Of a stretch of DNA of 64,000 bases, positions 8,332-16,747 are shown in pieces. Source of the stretch: an uncultured Ruminococcus sp. (GTDB lineage: Bacteria; Bacillota; Clostridia; Oscillospirales; Ruminococcaceae); the NCBI GenBank assembly GCA_900543145.1, contig UQPZ01000005.1, forward strand, positions 62,001-126,000, written 5' to 3'. The notes beneath the pieces were generated by a model. The model made no database searches, was not told the origin of the DNA, and saw nothing but the letters and a program-made list of their open reading frames with translations. Position 1 is the first letter of the stretch; every line of letters starts with the position of its first letter. The position numbers and the translations under genes were made by a program.

Positions 8332-10473
8332 TTAATATTTATCGTCTTCATCGTCAAGCACTATTTTCAGTTTATCGTCACTGTTCAAATCGTCCTCTTC
8401 TTCGGGATATACAAACTGATTTACGGGCTTTTCGGTTTCATTCAAACTGCTGCTGTCTGCTTCCTCAAACTCACTGTCGTCGTATTCATATCTTGCGCCA
8501 GAGGTATGAGATGTTTTTTCATCAGCAAGCCTGAATTTTGCTATCATATTTTTAAGTATCAAAGACTGCTCCGACAATTCTTCGCTTGCGGAAGCAGAGC
8601 CTACCGCCGTAGCCGTATTAGCCGCAACTACCGCTGAGATCTGATCGACTCCTGTATTTATCTGAACTATAGCTTCTGCCTGAGCCGCAGAAGCGTCGGT
8701 AATATTCTTTACGAGCCCCTTTGTAGTATTAGATCCGCCGACTATTTTATGCAGCGATTCTGCAGTCTGCTTTGCAAGCTTTGAACCCTTGCTGACCGCA
8801 GAGGTCGAGTTTTCGATCAGCGCCGCAGTCTGCTTTGCCGCTTCAGCCGAACGCGAAGCAAGTCGTCTTACCTCGTCAGCAACAACTCCGAAGCCTTTTG
8901 ATCCCTCTCTTGCCGCCTCTACAGCTGCATTTAGGGCAAGAATATTTGTCTGGAAGGATATTTCGTCTATTACCTTTATAATATTTGCTATTTCTGATGA
9001 CGCTGAATATATCTGCTCCATAGCGTCAAGCATCTTTGACATATCCTCGTTGCAGCTGTTGATAGCCGTAGTATTTTCAGCAACGATATTATATGCATTC
9101 TTAGCGTTCTCCGAGTTCTGCTGAACCTGCTTTGAAACGTCGCTTAGCGTAGCTGAAAGCTGCTCTATCGCACTTGCCTGCTCCGTTGAACCCTGAGAAA
9201 GCGCCTGAGCCGAATTTGAAACTCTTACCGCGCCTGAATTGACCTGCTCTGACGAGGTATTTATCGAAGCAAAGGTTTCGGAGAGCGATTCAAATATCTC
9301 ATTAAACGTACTTTTTATTTTAAAGAAATCGCCTTTGAAAGTACCTTCCATACGGTGGCACAGATTTCCTTCAGATATCTGAGTAAGAGCCACAGTTATA
9401 AGATTTATATATTGTCTCAGACAGACTATTGTTTCCTCAAGCGAGCTGGAAAGAATACCGATCTCGTCCTTTGAATACCATACGTCTACCGGATCGGTAA
9501 GATTTCCCTGAGCAAGCTGACGTATACGGTTTGTAGTAGATATTATCGGCTTTGAGATAGTTTTTGCGAAAACTATTGAAATTATAACTGTAACCGCAAG
9601 AATTGCCGCTCCAAGCAGCAATATATTTTTCAATGCGTCCGAGCTTGTACTCATAAAGCTCTTGGTCGGACAAACAACTACCAAAGTACCATCAAAATAA
9701 TTTGTTTTAGAAAAGCCGGCAATATATTCTACACCGTCGTATTCAAACTCATCGGACCCCTGAGGCTTATCTGCAGCGTTTGAAAAACAGGCGGCCATAT
9801 CCTTATATGTATCGTCTGCCCGTGCAAGGTCTACCGGATTAAATCTGCTTATAGCCTTCTGAATATCCTTATGAAGAACAGTTTCTCCTGAGGAATTTAT
9901 AATATAGGCATATCCTGAATCAGAAAATGAAATTCCTTCTACTACACTGTTTATAAGCTCTGCGTTTACTGCCGCCGCCGCAACAAACTCTACGTCCGAG
10001 TCTGACATAACAGGATAAAGAATTCCAAAATACATTTTATTTTTGACCGTAACTATATCCGTTACTACCGTATCCTTCCTGTTTACCGTATGTATAATAT
10101 CTTCTGGAGCTATTACGTCGGCGCTGGCTCCGCCGGTAGTTTCAAGCATATCGCCAGAGGTGCTGTAAACCGCAAAAGAAAAATTCTCAATATCATCTGA
10201 AAGCTTATCAGTAAGCTGTTCAATTCGCTCCTTATTGCTCTGCGCCTGATAAAAGCTCCGCGCTGCCGCTACGTTACGGAAATTCTCAATATAGCCGTCA
10301 ACAGCGTTGTTAAAGGTTTCCGACGCCTGTACAGCAAGAGGATATATTGTCTTTTTCAACGTATCCTCGGTAGATCTGTTTATATATGAAACTGCCACAA
10401 CGCTCAGTATTATCGTTATTCCGAAAGAAAGCGCCAACAACGATACCATTAATTTAGAACGGACTGTTTTCAA
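8332..10473 (-). CDS. methyl-accepting chemotaxis protein
   Basis: The 713-residue receptor has a transmembrane helix at about 9-30, an extracytoplasmic dCache-type sensor (about 40-280), a second helix (about 283-305), a HAMP domain, and a long coiled-coil signalling domain with the hairpin tip EISFQTNILALNAAVEAARE. The C-terminus is an unusual acidic tail rich in Asp and Glu. It senses an extracellular ligand that cannot be named. The start is a TTG at 10473 with an AGGGGG site upstream. It is followed by pfkA after 20 bp. Confidence 0.93.
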   Translation of the reverse strand: MKTVRSKLMVSLLALSFGITIILSVVAVSYINRSTEDTLKKTIYPLAVQASETFNNAVDGYIENFRNVAAARSFYQAQSNKERIEQLTDKLSDDIENFSFAVYSTSGDMLETTGGASADVIAPEDIIHTVNRKDTVVTDIVTVKNKMYFGILYPVMSDSDVEFVAAAAVNAELINSVVEGISFSDSGYAYIINSSGETVLHKDIQKAISRFNPVDLARADDTYKDMAACFSNAADKPQGSDEFEYDGVEYIAGFSKTNYFDGTLVVVCPTKSFMSTSSDALKNILLLGAAILAVTVIISIVFAKTISKPIISTTNRIRQLAQGNLTDPVDVWYSKDEIGILSSSLEETIVCLRQYINLITVALTQISEGNLCHRMEGTFKGDFFKIKSTFNEIFESLSETFASINTSSEQVNSGAVRVSNSAQALSQGSTEQASAIEQLSATLSDVSKQVQQNSENAKNAYNIVAENTTAINSCNEDMSKMLDAMEQIYSASSEIANIIKVIDEISFQTNILALNAAVEAAREGSKGFGVVADEVRRLASRSAEAAKQTAALIENSTSAVSKGSKLAKQTAESLHKIVGGSNTTKGLVKNITDASAAQAEAIVQINTGVDQISAVVAANTATAVGSASASEELSEQSLILKNMIAKFRLADEKTSHTSGARYEYDDSEFEEADSSSLNETEKPVNQFVYPEEEDDLNSDDKLKIVLDDEDDKY

Positions 10474-10511
10474 CTTTATTCCCCCTGTTCAAAGCTTTAC
10501 TGTATAATTTC

Positions 10512-10540
10512 ATTATATCAGAATTGCACAAAAAATTCAA
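10512..10540 (-). promoter_or_regulatory. promoter of the MCP-pfkA operon
   Basis: On the minus strand, TTGAAT and TATAAT are 17 bp apart, with an extended -10 TGA before TATAAT. Confidence 0.7.
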
Positions 10541-10640
10541 TAGGCTGGCTTATATTTTTTTGTACTTTTACAAAACGCTCAGGCATACTATAATACAGGA
10601 AGAAAAAGCCTGAAATATACTTAAAGCGGGGAGATATGAA

Positions 10641-11504
10641 TTGTTCGTAAGTATTAAACTAAGAAAAACCGGGTGTGCCGTAATAATCCTTACTCTTATT
10701 ATCAGCATTGTATCAGTAGTATTCATACCGTCAGAAGTTACTGCTCAGGAACGGGAGGGAATCAAGGTCCCGATAATAATGTATCACAGTATTCTCAAAG
10801 ACGAGGCTATGTGGGGAGATTACGTTCTGTCGCCGATAGAGCTTGAAAAAGATATAGTATATCTTAAAAATAACGGTTATGAAGCGGTTTTTGTCAGTCA
10901 GCTCATAGATTATGTTGAAAACGGCACGGAACTTCCCGAAAAACCGGTCATTATATCTTTTGACGACGGAGATTACAATAACCTTACCTATGTTCTGCCG
11001 CTTCTGAAAAAATACAGCTTCAAGGCGACAATTTCTATTGTAGGAAAATATTCTGAAATAGCCTGCGAGGAAGCTGAGCCTTCTCCCTCCTATTCGTATC
11101 TGGACTGGGAGGATATAAAAAAGCTTCATGAAAGCGGATATATAGAGATCGCCAATCACACCTATGATATGCATTCGCTTGAAGGACGCCAAGGCTCAAC
11201 TATGAATAAAGGCGAAAGCTATGAAGATTACCGTCAGGCGTTTTATAACGACGCATTCAAGACCCAGCATCTTCTGGAGGATAACTGCGGATTTTCTCCT
11301 GAGGTTTACACCTATCCCTACGGATTGAACTGCGACGCTTCAAGACACCTTGTAAAAAGCTGCGGATTTAAAGCCAGTCTGGGAGTAGAAGAAAAAATGA
11401 ATTATATATGCCGCGGCGACAGCGACTGTCTTTACGATATGTACCGATATAACCGCCCCAGCTATATAAGTACGGAGGAGTTTATGAAGCGTGTACTGAA
11501 CTGA
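10641..11504 (+). CDS. secreted polysaccharide deacetylase (NodB family)
   Basis: The 287-residue protein has an N-terminal hydrophobic segment (about 10-30) acting as signal or anchor, then a NodB deacetylase domain. Motifs visible are IMYHS, SFDDGDYNN (catalytic and metal Asp), ANHTYDMHS (metal His) and TYPYG. It probably removes acetyl groups from peptidoglycan or another cell-envelope glycan outside the membrane. The start is a TTG at 10641 with GGGGA 8 bases upstream; the neighbouring ATG at 10636 is out of frame and gives only a four-codon peptide. Confidence 0.88.
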   Translation: MFVSIKLRKTGCAVIILTLIISIVSVVFIPSEVTAQEREGIKVPIIMYHSILKDEAMWGDYVLSPIELEKDIVYLKNNGYEAVFVSQLIDYVENGTELPEKPVIISFDDGDYNNLTYVLPLLKKYSFKATISIVGKYSEIACEEAEPSPSYSYLDWEDIKKLHESGYIEIANHTYDMHSLEGRQGSTMNKGESYEDYRQAFYNDAFKTQHLLEDNCGFSPEVYTYPYGLNCDASRHLVKSCGFKASLGVEEKMNYICRGDSDCLYDMYRYNRPSYISTEEFMKRVLN

Positions 11505-11574
11505 CCTAAGCTGCTGAATATGTTTCCTGTAATTGCCTGATTATGCAGAACCATGTTTTTTATTCTTTTAACAG

Positions 11575-11603
11575 TTGACGAATTATGCAATTTGTACTAT
11601 AAT
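11575..11603 (+). promoter_or_regulatory. promoter of the cohesin-like gene
   Basis: TTGACG and TATAAT are separated by 17 bp, 45 bp before the start codon. Confidence 0.75.
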
Positions 11604-11647
11604 AAGAGTTGTCAGCTGCAAAAGATGTTAAAGGACAGGTGATTATA

Positions 11648-12730
11648 TTGAAATTAAAGCGTTTATGCCGTGTTCTGGTATTCATAGCTTCCGCGGCGGT
11701 TTTGTGCTCGCTGTTCAGCATAACCGCCTTTGCGAAAAGCTCGGCGGAATTTTATATACCCGACGGAGCCGTTCCCGCAGGAGAAGAATTTGAGGTAACG
11801 GTTAAATTTACTTCTGATAAAAATATAGATACTGTAGAAACCAACTTCGTTTACGACGATTCAGCAGTACGTTTTGTTTCAGGCGACGGAGCAAGCGGAG
11901 GAGGAGGTATACTTACTGTTAAGGTTCCCTCAAGCAAAAGTAAAGAGCTTTCGGTTACGCTGAGATTTACTGCATTAAAAAAAGGCACATCCGAAATGTC
12001 GCTTTCAAACTGTGCTGTAAGTTCTCAGGACTTTTCGCATTTTGATTATCCTACCGCATATGCTAGCATTACAGTAGGTAACAGTAACGGTACGGTAACT
12101 ACAGTTCCCCCATCAGACAGCGCCATTGATTCCTCTCAGCCACCAGCAACCTCTGCTACAACCGCTACAGATGAAAACGGCATACCGGCTCAGGGTATAC
12201 TCACTTCTCTGACGGTATCGGAGGGTAAGCTTATTCCCTCTTTTTCATACGATATTTACGATTATGTAGTTAAGGTCGACAACTCAGTGGATTACTGCGA
12301 GATAGAGGGCGTTACCGCAAGTCCGCTTGATTATATATGGTATACAGGAAGCAAATATCTTCAGGTGGGAGATAATATAAGAACGATAACAGTTACCGAT
12401 AATGACGGAAACGAGCATACATACACAATAACTATCCAGCGAGCAGGCGAACCTGAAGCTGCTTCGCAGAACGAAACTGAAACTCATACTCAGGCGGTCA
12501 CATCATCAGTTAGAAAAACTACGGCAGATAAGCCTAAAAACAATTTGGGAGCGTTTGATAAATACAAGCAGGTTCTTATTCCGGCGCTGGGTATCGTAAT
12601 GTTCGTTCTTATTCTCGCGCTTGTTATTCTTATAGTCTGGCTGAGAAAAAAAGCAGAGGAACGCAGAGAGCTTAAAGAGGAAGAAAAGGCACGCAGAAAA
12701 CGCAAAAGCATTCAGACTAAAAAGAAATAG
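11648..12730 (+). CDS. membrane-anchored cohesin-like surface protein
   Basis: The 360-residue protein has a signal peptide (about 1-30, ending AFA), a cohesin-type beta domain (about 32-150, with VPAGEEFEVTVKF and FVYDDSAVRF), a Ser/Thr linker, a cadherin-like beta-sandwich (about 180-270), another Thr-rich linker, and a C-terminal transmembrane helix with a Lys/Arg-rich cytosolic tail. The layout suits a surface protein that could hold dockerin-bearing enzymes or other partners. TTG at 11648 is preferred because AGGTGATT lies 7 bases before it. Cohesin is a fold-level call; no dockerin protein is nearby. Confidence 0.75.
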   Translation: MKLKRLCRVLVFIASAAVLCSLFSITAFAKSSAEFYIPDGAVPAGEEFEVTVKFTSDKNIDTVETNFVYDDSAVRFVSGDGASGGGGILTVKVPSSKSKELSVTLRFTALKKGTSEMSLSNCAVSSQDFSHFDYPTAYASITVGNSNGTVTTVPPSDSAIDSSQPPATSATTATDENGIPAQGILTSLTVSEGKLIPSFSYDIYDYVVKVDNSVDYCEIEGVTASPLDYIWYTGSKYLQVGDNIRTITVTDNDGNEHTYTITIQRAGEPEAASQNETETHTQAVTSSVRKTTADKPKNNLGAFDKYKQVLIPALGIVMFVLILALVILIVWLRKKAEERRELKEEEKARRKRKSIQTKKK

Positions 12731-12752
12731 GCTCTAAAATTTATAATAAATA

Positions 12753-12790
12753 AACGGCTCTCCGTAAAATAAGCGGACAGCCGTTTTTCT
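12753..12790 (+). terminator. terminator of the cohesin-like gene
   Basis: A 12-bp stem with one mismatch (12753-12764 with 12774-12785) is followed by TTTTCT. Confidence 0.7.
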
Positions 12791-12817
12791 GTATCTGTAT
12801 TATCTGCTTTTAACAGC

Positions 12818-12855
12818 AAAACGCTTCTGCTGCCCAACGGCGTCAGAAGCGTTTT
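12818..12855 (-). terminator. terminator of phosphoketolase
   Basis: AAAACGCTTCTG pairs perfectly with CAGAAGCGTTTT across a 14-nt loop, just past the convergent phosphoketolase stop. Confidence 0.7.
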
Positions 12856-12869
12856 TATTTAAATTCAGC

Positions 12870-15227
12870 TTATTCCCATTTCCAGTTTCTTATCTCCGGA
12901 AGATCAAGTCCGTATTCCGCAATATACTGCTTATGCTCTACTAGCTTATCCATCATCTGCTGATACAGATAAGCTCCTGTATTGCCAAGCTGAGGAAGTC
13001 TTTTGATTATTTCAAGAACAAGATGGAAACGATCTATCTCGTTCTGAACTCTCATATCGAAAGGAGTTGTTATAGTTCCCTCTTCATTATAGCCGCAGAC
13101 ATACAGATTTCTGTTGTGTCTGTGGTAAAGCAGCTCGTGTATAAGCGTAGGATAGCCGTGGAATGCAAATACTATAGGCTTGTCCTTAGTGAACAGAGCA
13201 TCGAAGTCGGCATCTGAAAGTCCATGGGGGTGCTTCGACTGAGGCTGAAGCTTGAACAGGTCAACTACGTTGATAAACCTGATCTTTACTTCGGGCAGGT
13301 TCTTTCTCAAAATAGTGACTGCGGCAAGCGCTTCAAGAGTAGGAGTATCTCCGCAGCAGGCAAGAACAACGTCAGGCTCCTGCCCCTGATCATTTGAAGC
13401 CCACTCCCATATACCGATACCCTGTGTGCAATGCTTTACAGCCTGCTCCATAGTCAGCCACTGCTGTCTTGGGTGCTTTGAGGTCACCATTACGTTTACA
13501 TAGTTTTTGGAACGTATGCAGTGGTCGAAACAGCTCAGCAGACAGTTAGTATCAGGCGGCAGATACATTCTTACAACATCTGCCTTCTTATTGGCAACGT
13601 GGTCTAGGAAGCCGGGGTCCTGATGTGTAAAGCCGTTGTGGTCCTGCTGCCATACGTTAGATGAAAGAATGTAGTTTAGCGACGCGATCTTGTGTCTCCA
13701 AGGCAGCTCTGATGTTACCTTGAGCCATTTTGCATGCTGTGAGAACATAGAGTCTACTATTCTGATAAACGCTTCATAGCTTGCAAAGAAGCCGTGACGT
13801 CCTGTCAGCAGGTAACCCTCGAGCCAGCCTTCGCACATATGCTCGGAAAGCATTGAGTCCATAACTCTTCCGTCTGAAGCAAGATACTCGTCGTTATCAA
13901 GCTTATCTGCATTCCAATCACGGTTTGTAGCCTCGAATACTGCTCCCAGACGATTGGACATGGTTTCGTCAGGCCCGAAAATACGGAAGTTCCTTGTTTC
14001 TTCATTAAGCCTGAAGATATCCCTTACAAACTTGCCCAGTTCTATCATATCCTGAGCTTCAACAGAACCGGGAGCAGGAATATCAACGGCGTAATTCCTG
14101 AAATCCGGAAGTCTGAGGTCACGCAGCAGAATTCCGCCGTTAGCGTGAGGATTAGCGCCCATTCTTCTTTCGCCCTTAGGACATAGCTCTTCAAGCTCCG
14201 GAATAAGCCTGCCGTTTTCGTCAAACAGCTCTTCTGGCCTGTAGCTGAGCAGCCAATCCCTGAGCTGTTCCAAATGCTCAGGCTTTTCCATAGTCATAGG
14301 AACCTGATGAGCACGGAATGTACCCTCGATCTGATTTCCGTCAACCGTCTGAGGACCTGTCCAGCCCTTAGGCGAACGGAAAACGATCATAGGCCACATA
14401 GGACGCTCTGTTACGCCGTCCTCACGGGCAGCCTTCTGAATTGCCTTGATCTCCTCGATAACGGTATCAAGAGTTTCAGCCATAAGCTTGTGCATTGTCA
14501 TCGGGTCGTCGCCTTCTACAAAGTAAGGCTTCCAGCCGCAGCCCTCGAAAAACTTCTGAATTTCGTCATGAGAAATTCTTGAGAAGATAGTCGGGTTTGA
14601 GATCTTGTATCCGTTAAGGTGAAGAATAGGCAGTACTGCTCCGTCAGTCTTAGGATTAAGGAACTTATTTGAATGCCATGCCGTAGCAAGAGGACCTGTT
14701 TCAGCCTCGCCGTCACCTACAACGCAGGTAGTGATAAGATCCGGATTATCAAAAACAGCTCCGAATGAATGAGCAAGCGAATAGCCAAGCTCGCCGCCCT
14801 CGTTTATTGAGCCGGGGGTCTCGGGAGCAACGTGTGAGGAAATTCCGCCCGGAAACGAGAACTGCTTAAACAGCTTCTTCATGCCCTCGGTATCACGGGA
14901 AATATTAGGATAAACCTCGGAATAGGAACCCTCGAGATATGTATTCGCAACCATGAAATTTCCTCCATGGCCGGGACCTGATATATATATCATATCAAGG
15001 TCATATTTTCTTATAACACGGTTGAGATGAGTATAAATAAAATTCTGCCCGGGAACCGTACCCCAGTGGCCTACGATTTTTTTCTTGACATGATCCATTG
15101 TGAGCGGCTCACGCAGCAGCGGATTGTCCAGCAGATAAAGCTGACCTGCCGAAAGATAGTTTGCAGCGCGCCAATATGCATCCATTTTTTCTAATAGCTC
15201 GGAAGAAATATTAACTGTGTCTGACAT
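12870..15227 (-). CDS. xfp: phosphoketolase (xylulose-5-P / fructose-6-P)
   Basis: The 785-residue enzyme matches full-length phosphoketolases, with HWGTVPGQNFIYTHLNR, GPGHGG, VGDGEAETGPLATAW (thiamine diphosphate binding) and QDHNGFTHQDPG. It splits xylulose 5-phosphate, and often fructose 6-phosphate, into acetyl phosphate plus an aldose phosphate in the cytoplasm. Start at 15227 has a GGAGGTATAGG site; longer upstream reading is not protein-like. With ackA in the same window it gives an acetate-forming ATP route. A LacI/CcpA-type operator sits at the promoter. Confidence 0.96.
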   Translation of the reverse strand: MSDTVNISSELLEKMDAYWRAANYLSAGQLYLLDNPLLREPLTMDHVKKKIVGHWGTVPGQNFIYTHLNRVIRKYDLDMIYISGPGHGGNFMVANTYLEGSYSEVYPNISRDTEGMKKLFKQFSFPGGISSHVAPETPGSINEGGELGYSLAHSFGAVFDNPDLITTCVVGDGEAETGPLATAWHSNKFLNPKTDGAVLPILHLNGYKISNPTIFSRISHDEIQKFFEGCGWKPYFVEGDDPMTMHKLMAETLDTVIEEIKAIQKAAREDGVTERPMWPMIVFRSPKGWTGPQTVDGNQIEGTFRAHQVPMTMEKPEHLEQLRDWLLSYRPEELFDENGRLIPELEELCPKGERRMGANPHANGGILLRDLRLPDFRNYAVDIPAPGSVEAQDMIELGKFVRDIFRLNEETRNFRIFGPDETMSNRLGAVFEATNRDWNADKLDNDEYLASDGRVMDSMLSEHMCEGWLEGYLLTGRHGFFASYEAFIRIVDSMFSQHAKWLKVTSELPWRHKIASLNYILSSNVWQQDHNGFTHQDPGFLDHVANKKADVVRMYLPPDTNCLLSCFDHCIRSKNYVNVMVTSKHPRQQWLTMEQAVKHCTQGIGIWEWASNDQGQEPDVVLACCGDTPTLEALAAVTILRKNLPEVKIRFINVVDLFKLQPQSKHPHGLSDADFDALFTKDKPIVFAFHGYPTLIHELLYHRHNRNLYVCGYNEEGTITTPFDMRVQNEIDRFHLVLEIIKRLPQLGNTGAYLYQQMMDKLVEHKQYIAEYGLDLPEIRNWKWE

Positions 15228-15272
15228 TCCTATACCTCCATTTATTGTGCGGTAAATAAATTCAGCCGAAAA

Positions 15273-15286
15273 CGAAAACGTTTTCA
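15273..15286 (-). promoter_or_regulatory. cre-like operator at the xfp promoter
   Basis: CGAAAACGTTTTCA contains a 12-bp perfect palindrome and differs from the common catabolite-repression operator TGAAAACGTTTTCA by one base. It lies just downstream of the predicted start of transcription, where a bound LacI/CcpA-type protein would block RNA polymerase. Confidence 0.65.
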
Positions 15287-15294
15287 CTAAGAAA

Positions 15295-15323
15295 ATTATA
15301 GCATAGCTTTCTTTTAATTTCAA
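15295..15323 (-). promoter_or_regulatory. sigma-A promoter of xfp
   Basis: TTGAAA and TATAAT on the minus strand are 17 bp apart. The rest of 15324-15515 shows no gene. Confidence 0.75.
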
Positions 15324-15515
15324 GAAAAATATATGAAAATAGGTGAAGATTTTATACTTTATGCAGCAAGATATATAAGCCATGTGGCAATAAACATAGC
15401 TGAAATCATTAAATACAAAAGAATAGATATTCCGTTTTCGTTCGCCGTACTATATGAACTTTATTAATAACGTTTTGAAAAGGCGCTAAGCTGCTGATAT
15501 TCCGGCGCTGAAAAT

Positions 15516-16091
15516 TTAACGCCGTTTCCTGCTGCGATTTGTGCAGATATAAAACACGCTGTAAACCAACGCCCCCAGAACTCCAGATATAATATCACCC
15601 ATAGTATTGCTGTTACCTCCCTGCATATTAAGTCCCAGAGCGGTATCGGCGGTAAATTCGTATATTTCCCAGAATCCCGCACAGGCGCAGGAAAAGAAGA
15701 ACGCAAACAGAAGCTTCAGCAAATTATCCTGAGTCGCTTTGCGTTTACGGAAAATATAGCTTATAATGACTATTCCCGCCTGAGCCAGCAGAATACCGCT
15801 CAGCATATGCACCAGCTTATCATAAAAGCCAACGGTTTTATAAAGATTTATTACCGAGCCGAGCGACGCTGCGAAAAAGTGAAAAATCATTGCAAGAGAA
15901 TAAAAGCCTGACGAAAATCTGAACGCTGCGACGCTTATTACCGCCCAAGAAGCATAAGAGCCTATAATTTTCGCAGACGTAGTTTCAATATCAAATACAT
16001 ACGTTACTATAACGCATACAGTAAGAGCCGCAAGTCCTGCCGCAGAGATCAATGCCTTGCATTTTAATGAGTTTTTTCTGTTATCAGTCAT
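15516..16091 (-). CDS. DUF2238/YjdF-like membrane protein
   Basis: The 191-residue protein has about six hydrophobic helices and the conserved polar residues of the DUF2238 family: FYDKLVHMLSG, GFWEIYEFTAD and the QGGNSNTMGDIISG segment near the end. It lies in the cytoplasmic membrane; no activity is established for the family. It starts with a plain ATG and an AGGAGTG site. It ends in a basic tail. It is a single-gene unit with its own promoter. Confidence 0.78.
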   Translation of the reverse strand: MTDNRKNSLKCKALISAAGLAALTVCVIVTYVFDIETTSAKIIGSYASWAVISVAAFRFSSGFYSLAMIFHFFAASLGSVINLYKTVGFYDKLVHMLSGILLAQAGIVIISYIFRKRKATQDNLLKLLFAFFFSCACAGFWEIYEFTADTALGLNMQGGNSNTMGDIISGVLGALVYSVFYICTNRSRKRR

Positions 16092-16123
16092 TTTAACACT
16101 CCTCAGTTTTAATAATACTATTG

Positions 16124-16151
16124 ATTATAACATATATTTGAGAAAAATCAA
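16124..16151 (-). promoter_or_regulatory. promoter of the DUF2238 gene
   Basis: TTGATT-N16-TATAAT on the minus strand, with an extended -10 (TGT before TATAAT). Confidence 0.65.
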
Positions 16152-16230
16152 GGGTATCGGGGAGACTGAAGGCAGAAATTATTTATCGTTTTATACAAAT
16201 AACTGCCGTACATTTTAATCAAAAAGGCGA

Positions 16231-16259
16231 TTGATTCTAATTAATATATGTGTTATAAT
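16231..16259 (+). promoter_or_regulatory. promoter of the MarR-glgB operon
   Basis: TTGATT and TATAAT are 17 bp apart. A palindrome begins at the last base of the -10 box. Confidence 0.7.
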
Positions 16260-16277
16260 ATCTAACAGTATTAGATA
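16259..16277 (+). promoter_or_regulatory. palindromic operator, probably for the MarR protein
   Basis: TATCTAA-N5-TTAGATA is a 7-bp-arm palindrome that abuts the -10 box and covers the transcription start. Its size fits a MarR dimer, so autoregulation of the downstream operon is likely. Confidence 0.55.
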
Positions 16278-16300
16278 TTAATTTAGATAAGGTGATCATA

Positions 16301-16747
16301 ATGGATTACAGCGGACTTGTTCAGCAGCTTTTTGAAGCATTGAAGAATTCTTATTACAGAAGCCCCCTATTTAATTTCAGCGAATTTTTTCAGGGCGAAC
16401 TTAAAATGCTTAATTTTCTGGACACAAGCGAAAGCGACAATATAACTCCATCTGAGCTTTGCAGAGCATTGTCTGTGACCAGCGCAAGAACAGCAGCTGC
16501 TCTTAAATCAGCAGAAAAAAAGGGATTCATAAGCCGCCGCATATCCGAAAGCGACAGGCGTAAGGTAATCGTCAGCATAACAGACGAAGGCAGGTTTTAC
16601 GTTGAGCAGAAAAGAAGCTGTCTTATAAACGAGCTGAAGTTTCTGCTTGAACGTCTTGGAGAAAGTGATTCCGCAGAATTGGTAAGAATAATAAAAAGGC
16701 TAACGGAAATATCCGAAAACCGCAGTATAACGGGAGATGATGTATAA
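16301..16747 (+). CDS. MarR-family transcriptional regulator
   Basis: The 148-residue protein has a winged helix-turn-helix typical of MarR (ITPSELCRALSVTSARTAAA, then the wing KGFISRRISESDRRKVIVSIT) flanked by dimerisation helices. It is cytoplasmic and likely a repressor responding to a small molecule that is not evident. ATG 16301 is preferred because AAGGTGAT lies 7-8 bases upstream; GTG 16292 is also in frame. Its stop codon overlaps the glgB start by one base (TAATG), so the two are translated together, an unusual pairing for a glycogen enzyme. Confidence 0.87.
   Translation: MDYSGLVQQLFEALKNSYYRSPLFNFSEFFQGELKMLNFLDTSESDNITPSELCRALSVTSARTAAALKSAEKKGFISRRISESDRRKVIVSITDEGRFYVEQKRSCLINELKFLLERLGESDSAELVRIIKRLTEISENRSITGDDV

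Noticed and set aside
15464..15706. Second minus-strand frame at the DUF2238 gene 3' end
   Set aside because: It overlaps the membrane protein in another frame and has no ribosome site or recognisable content.
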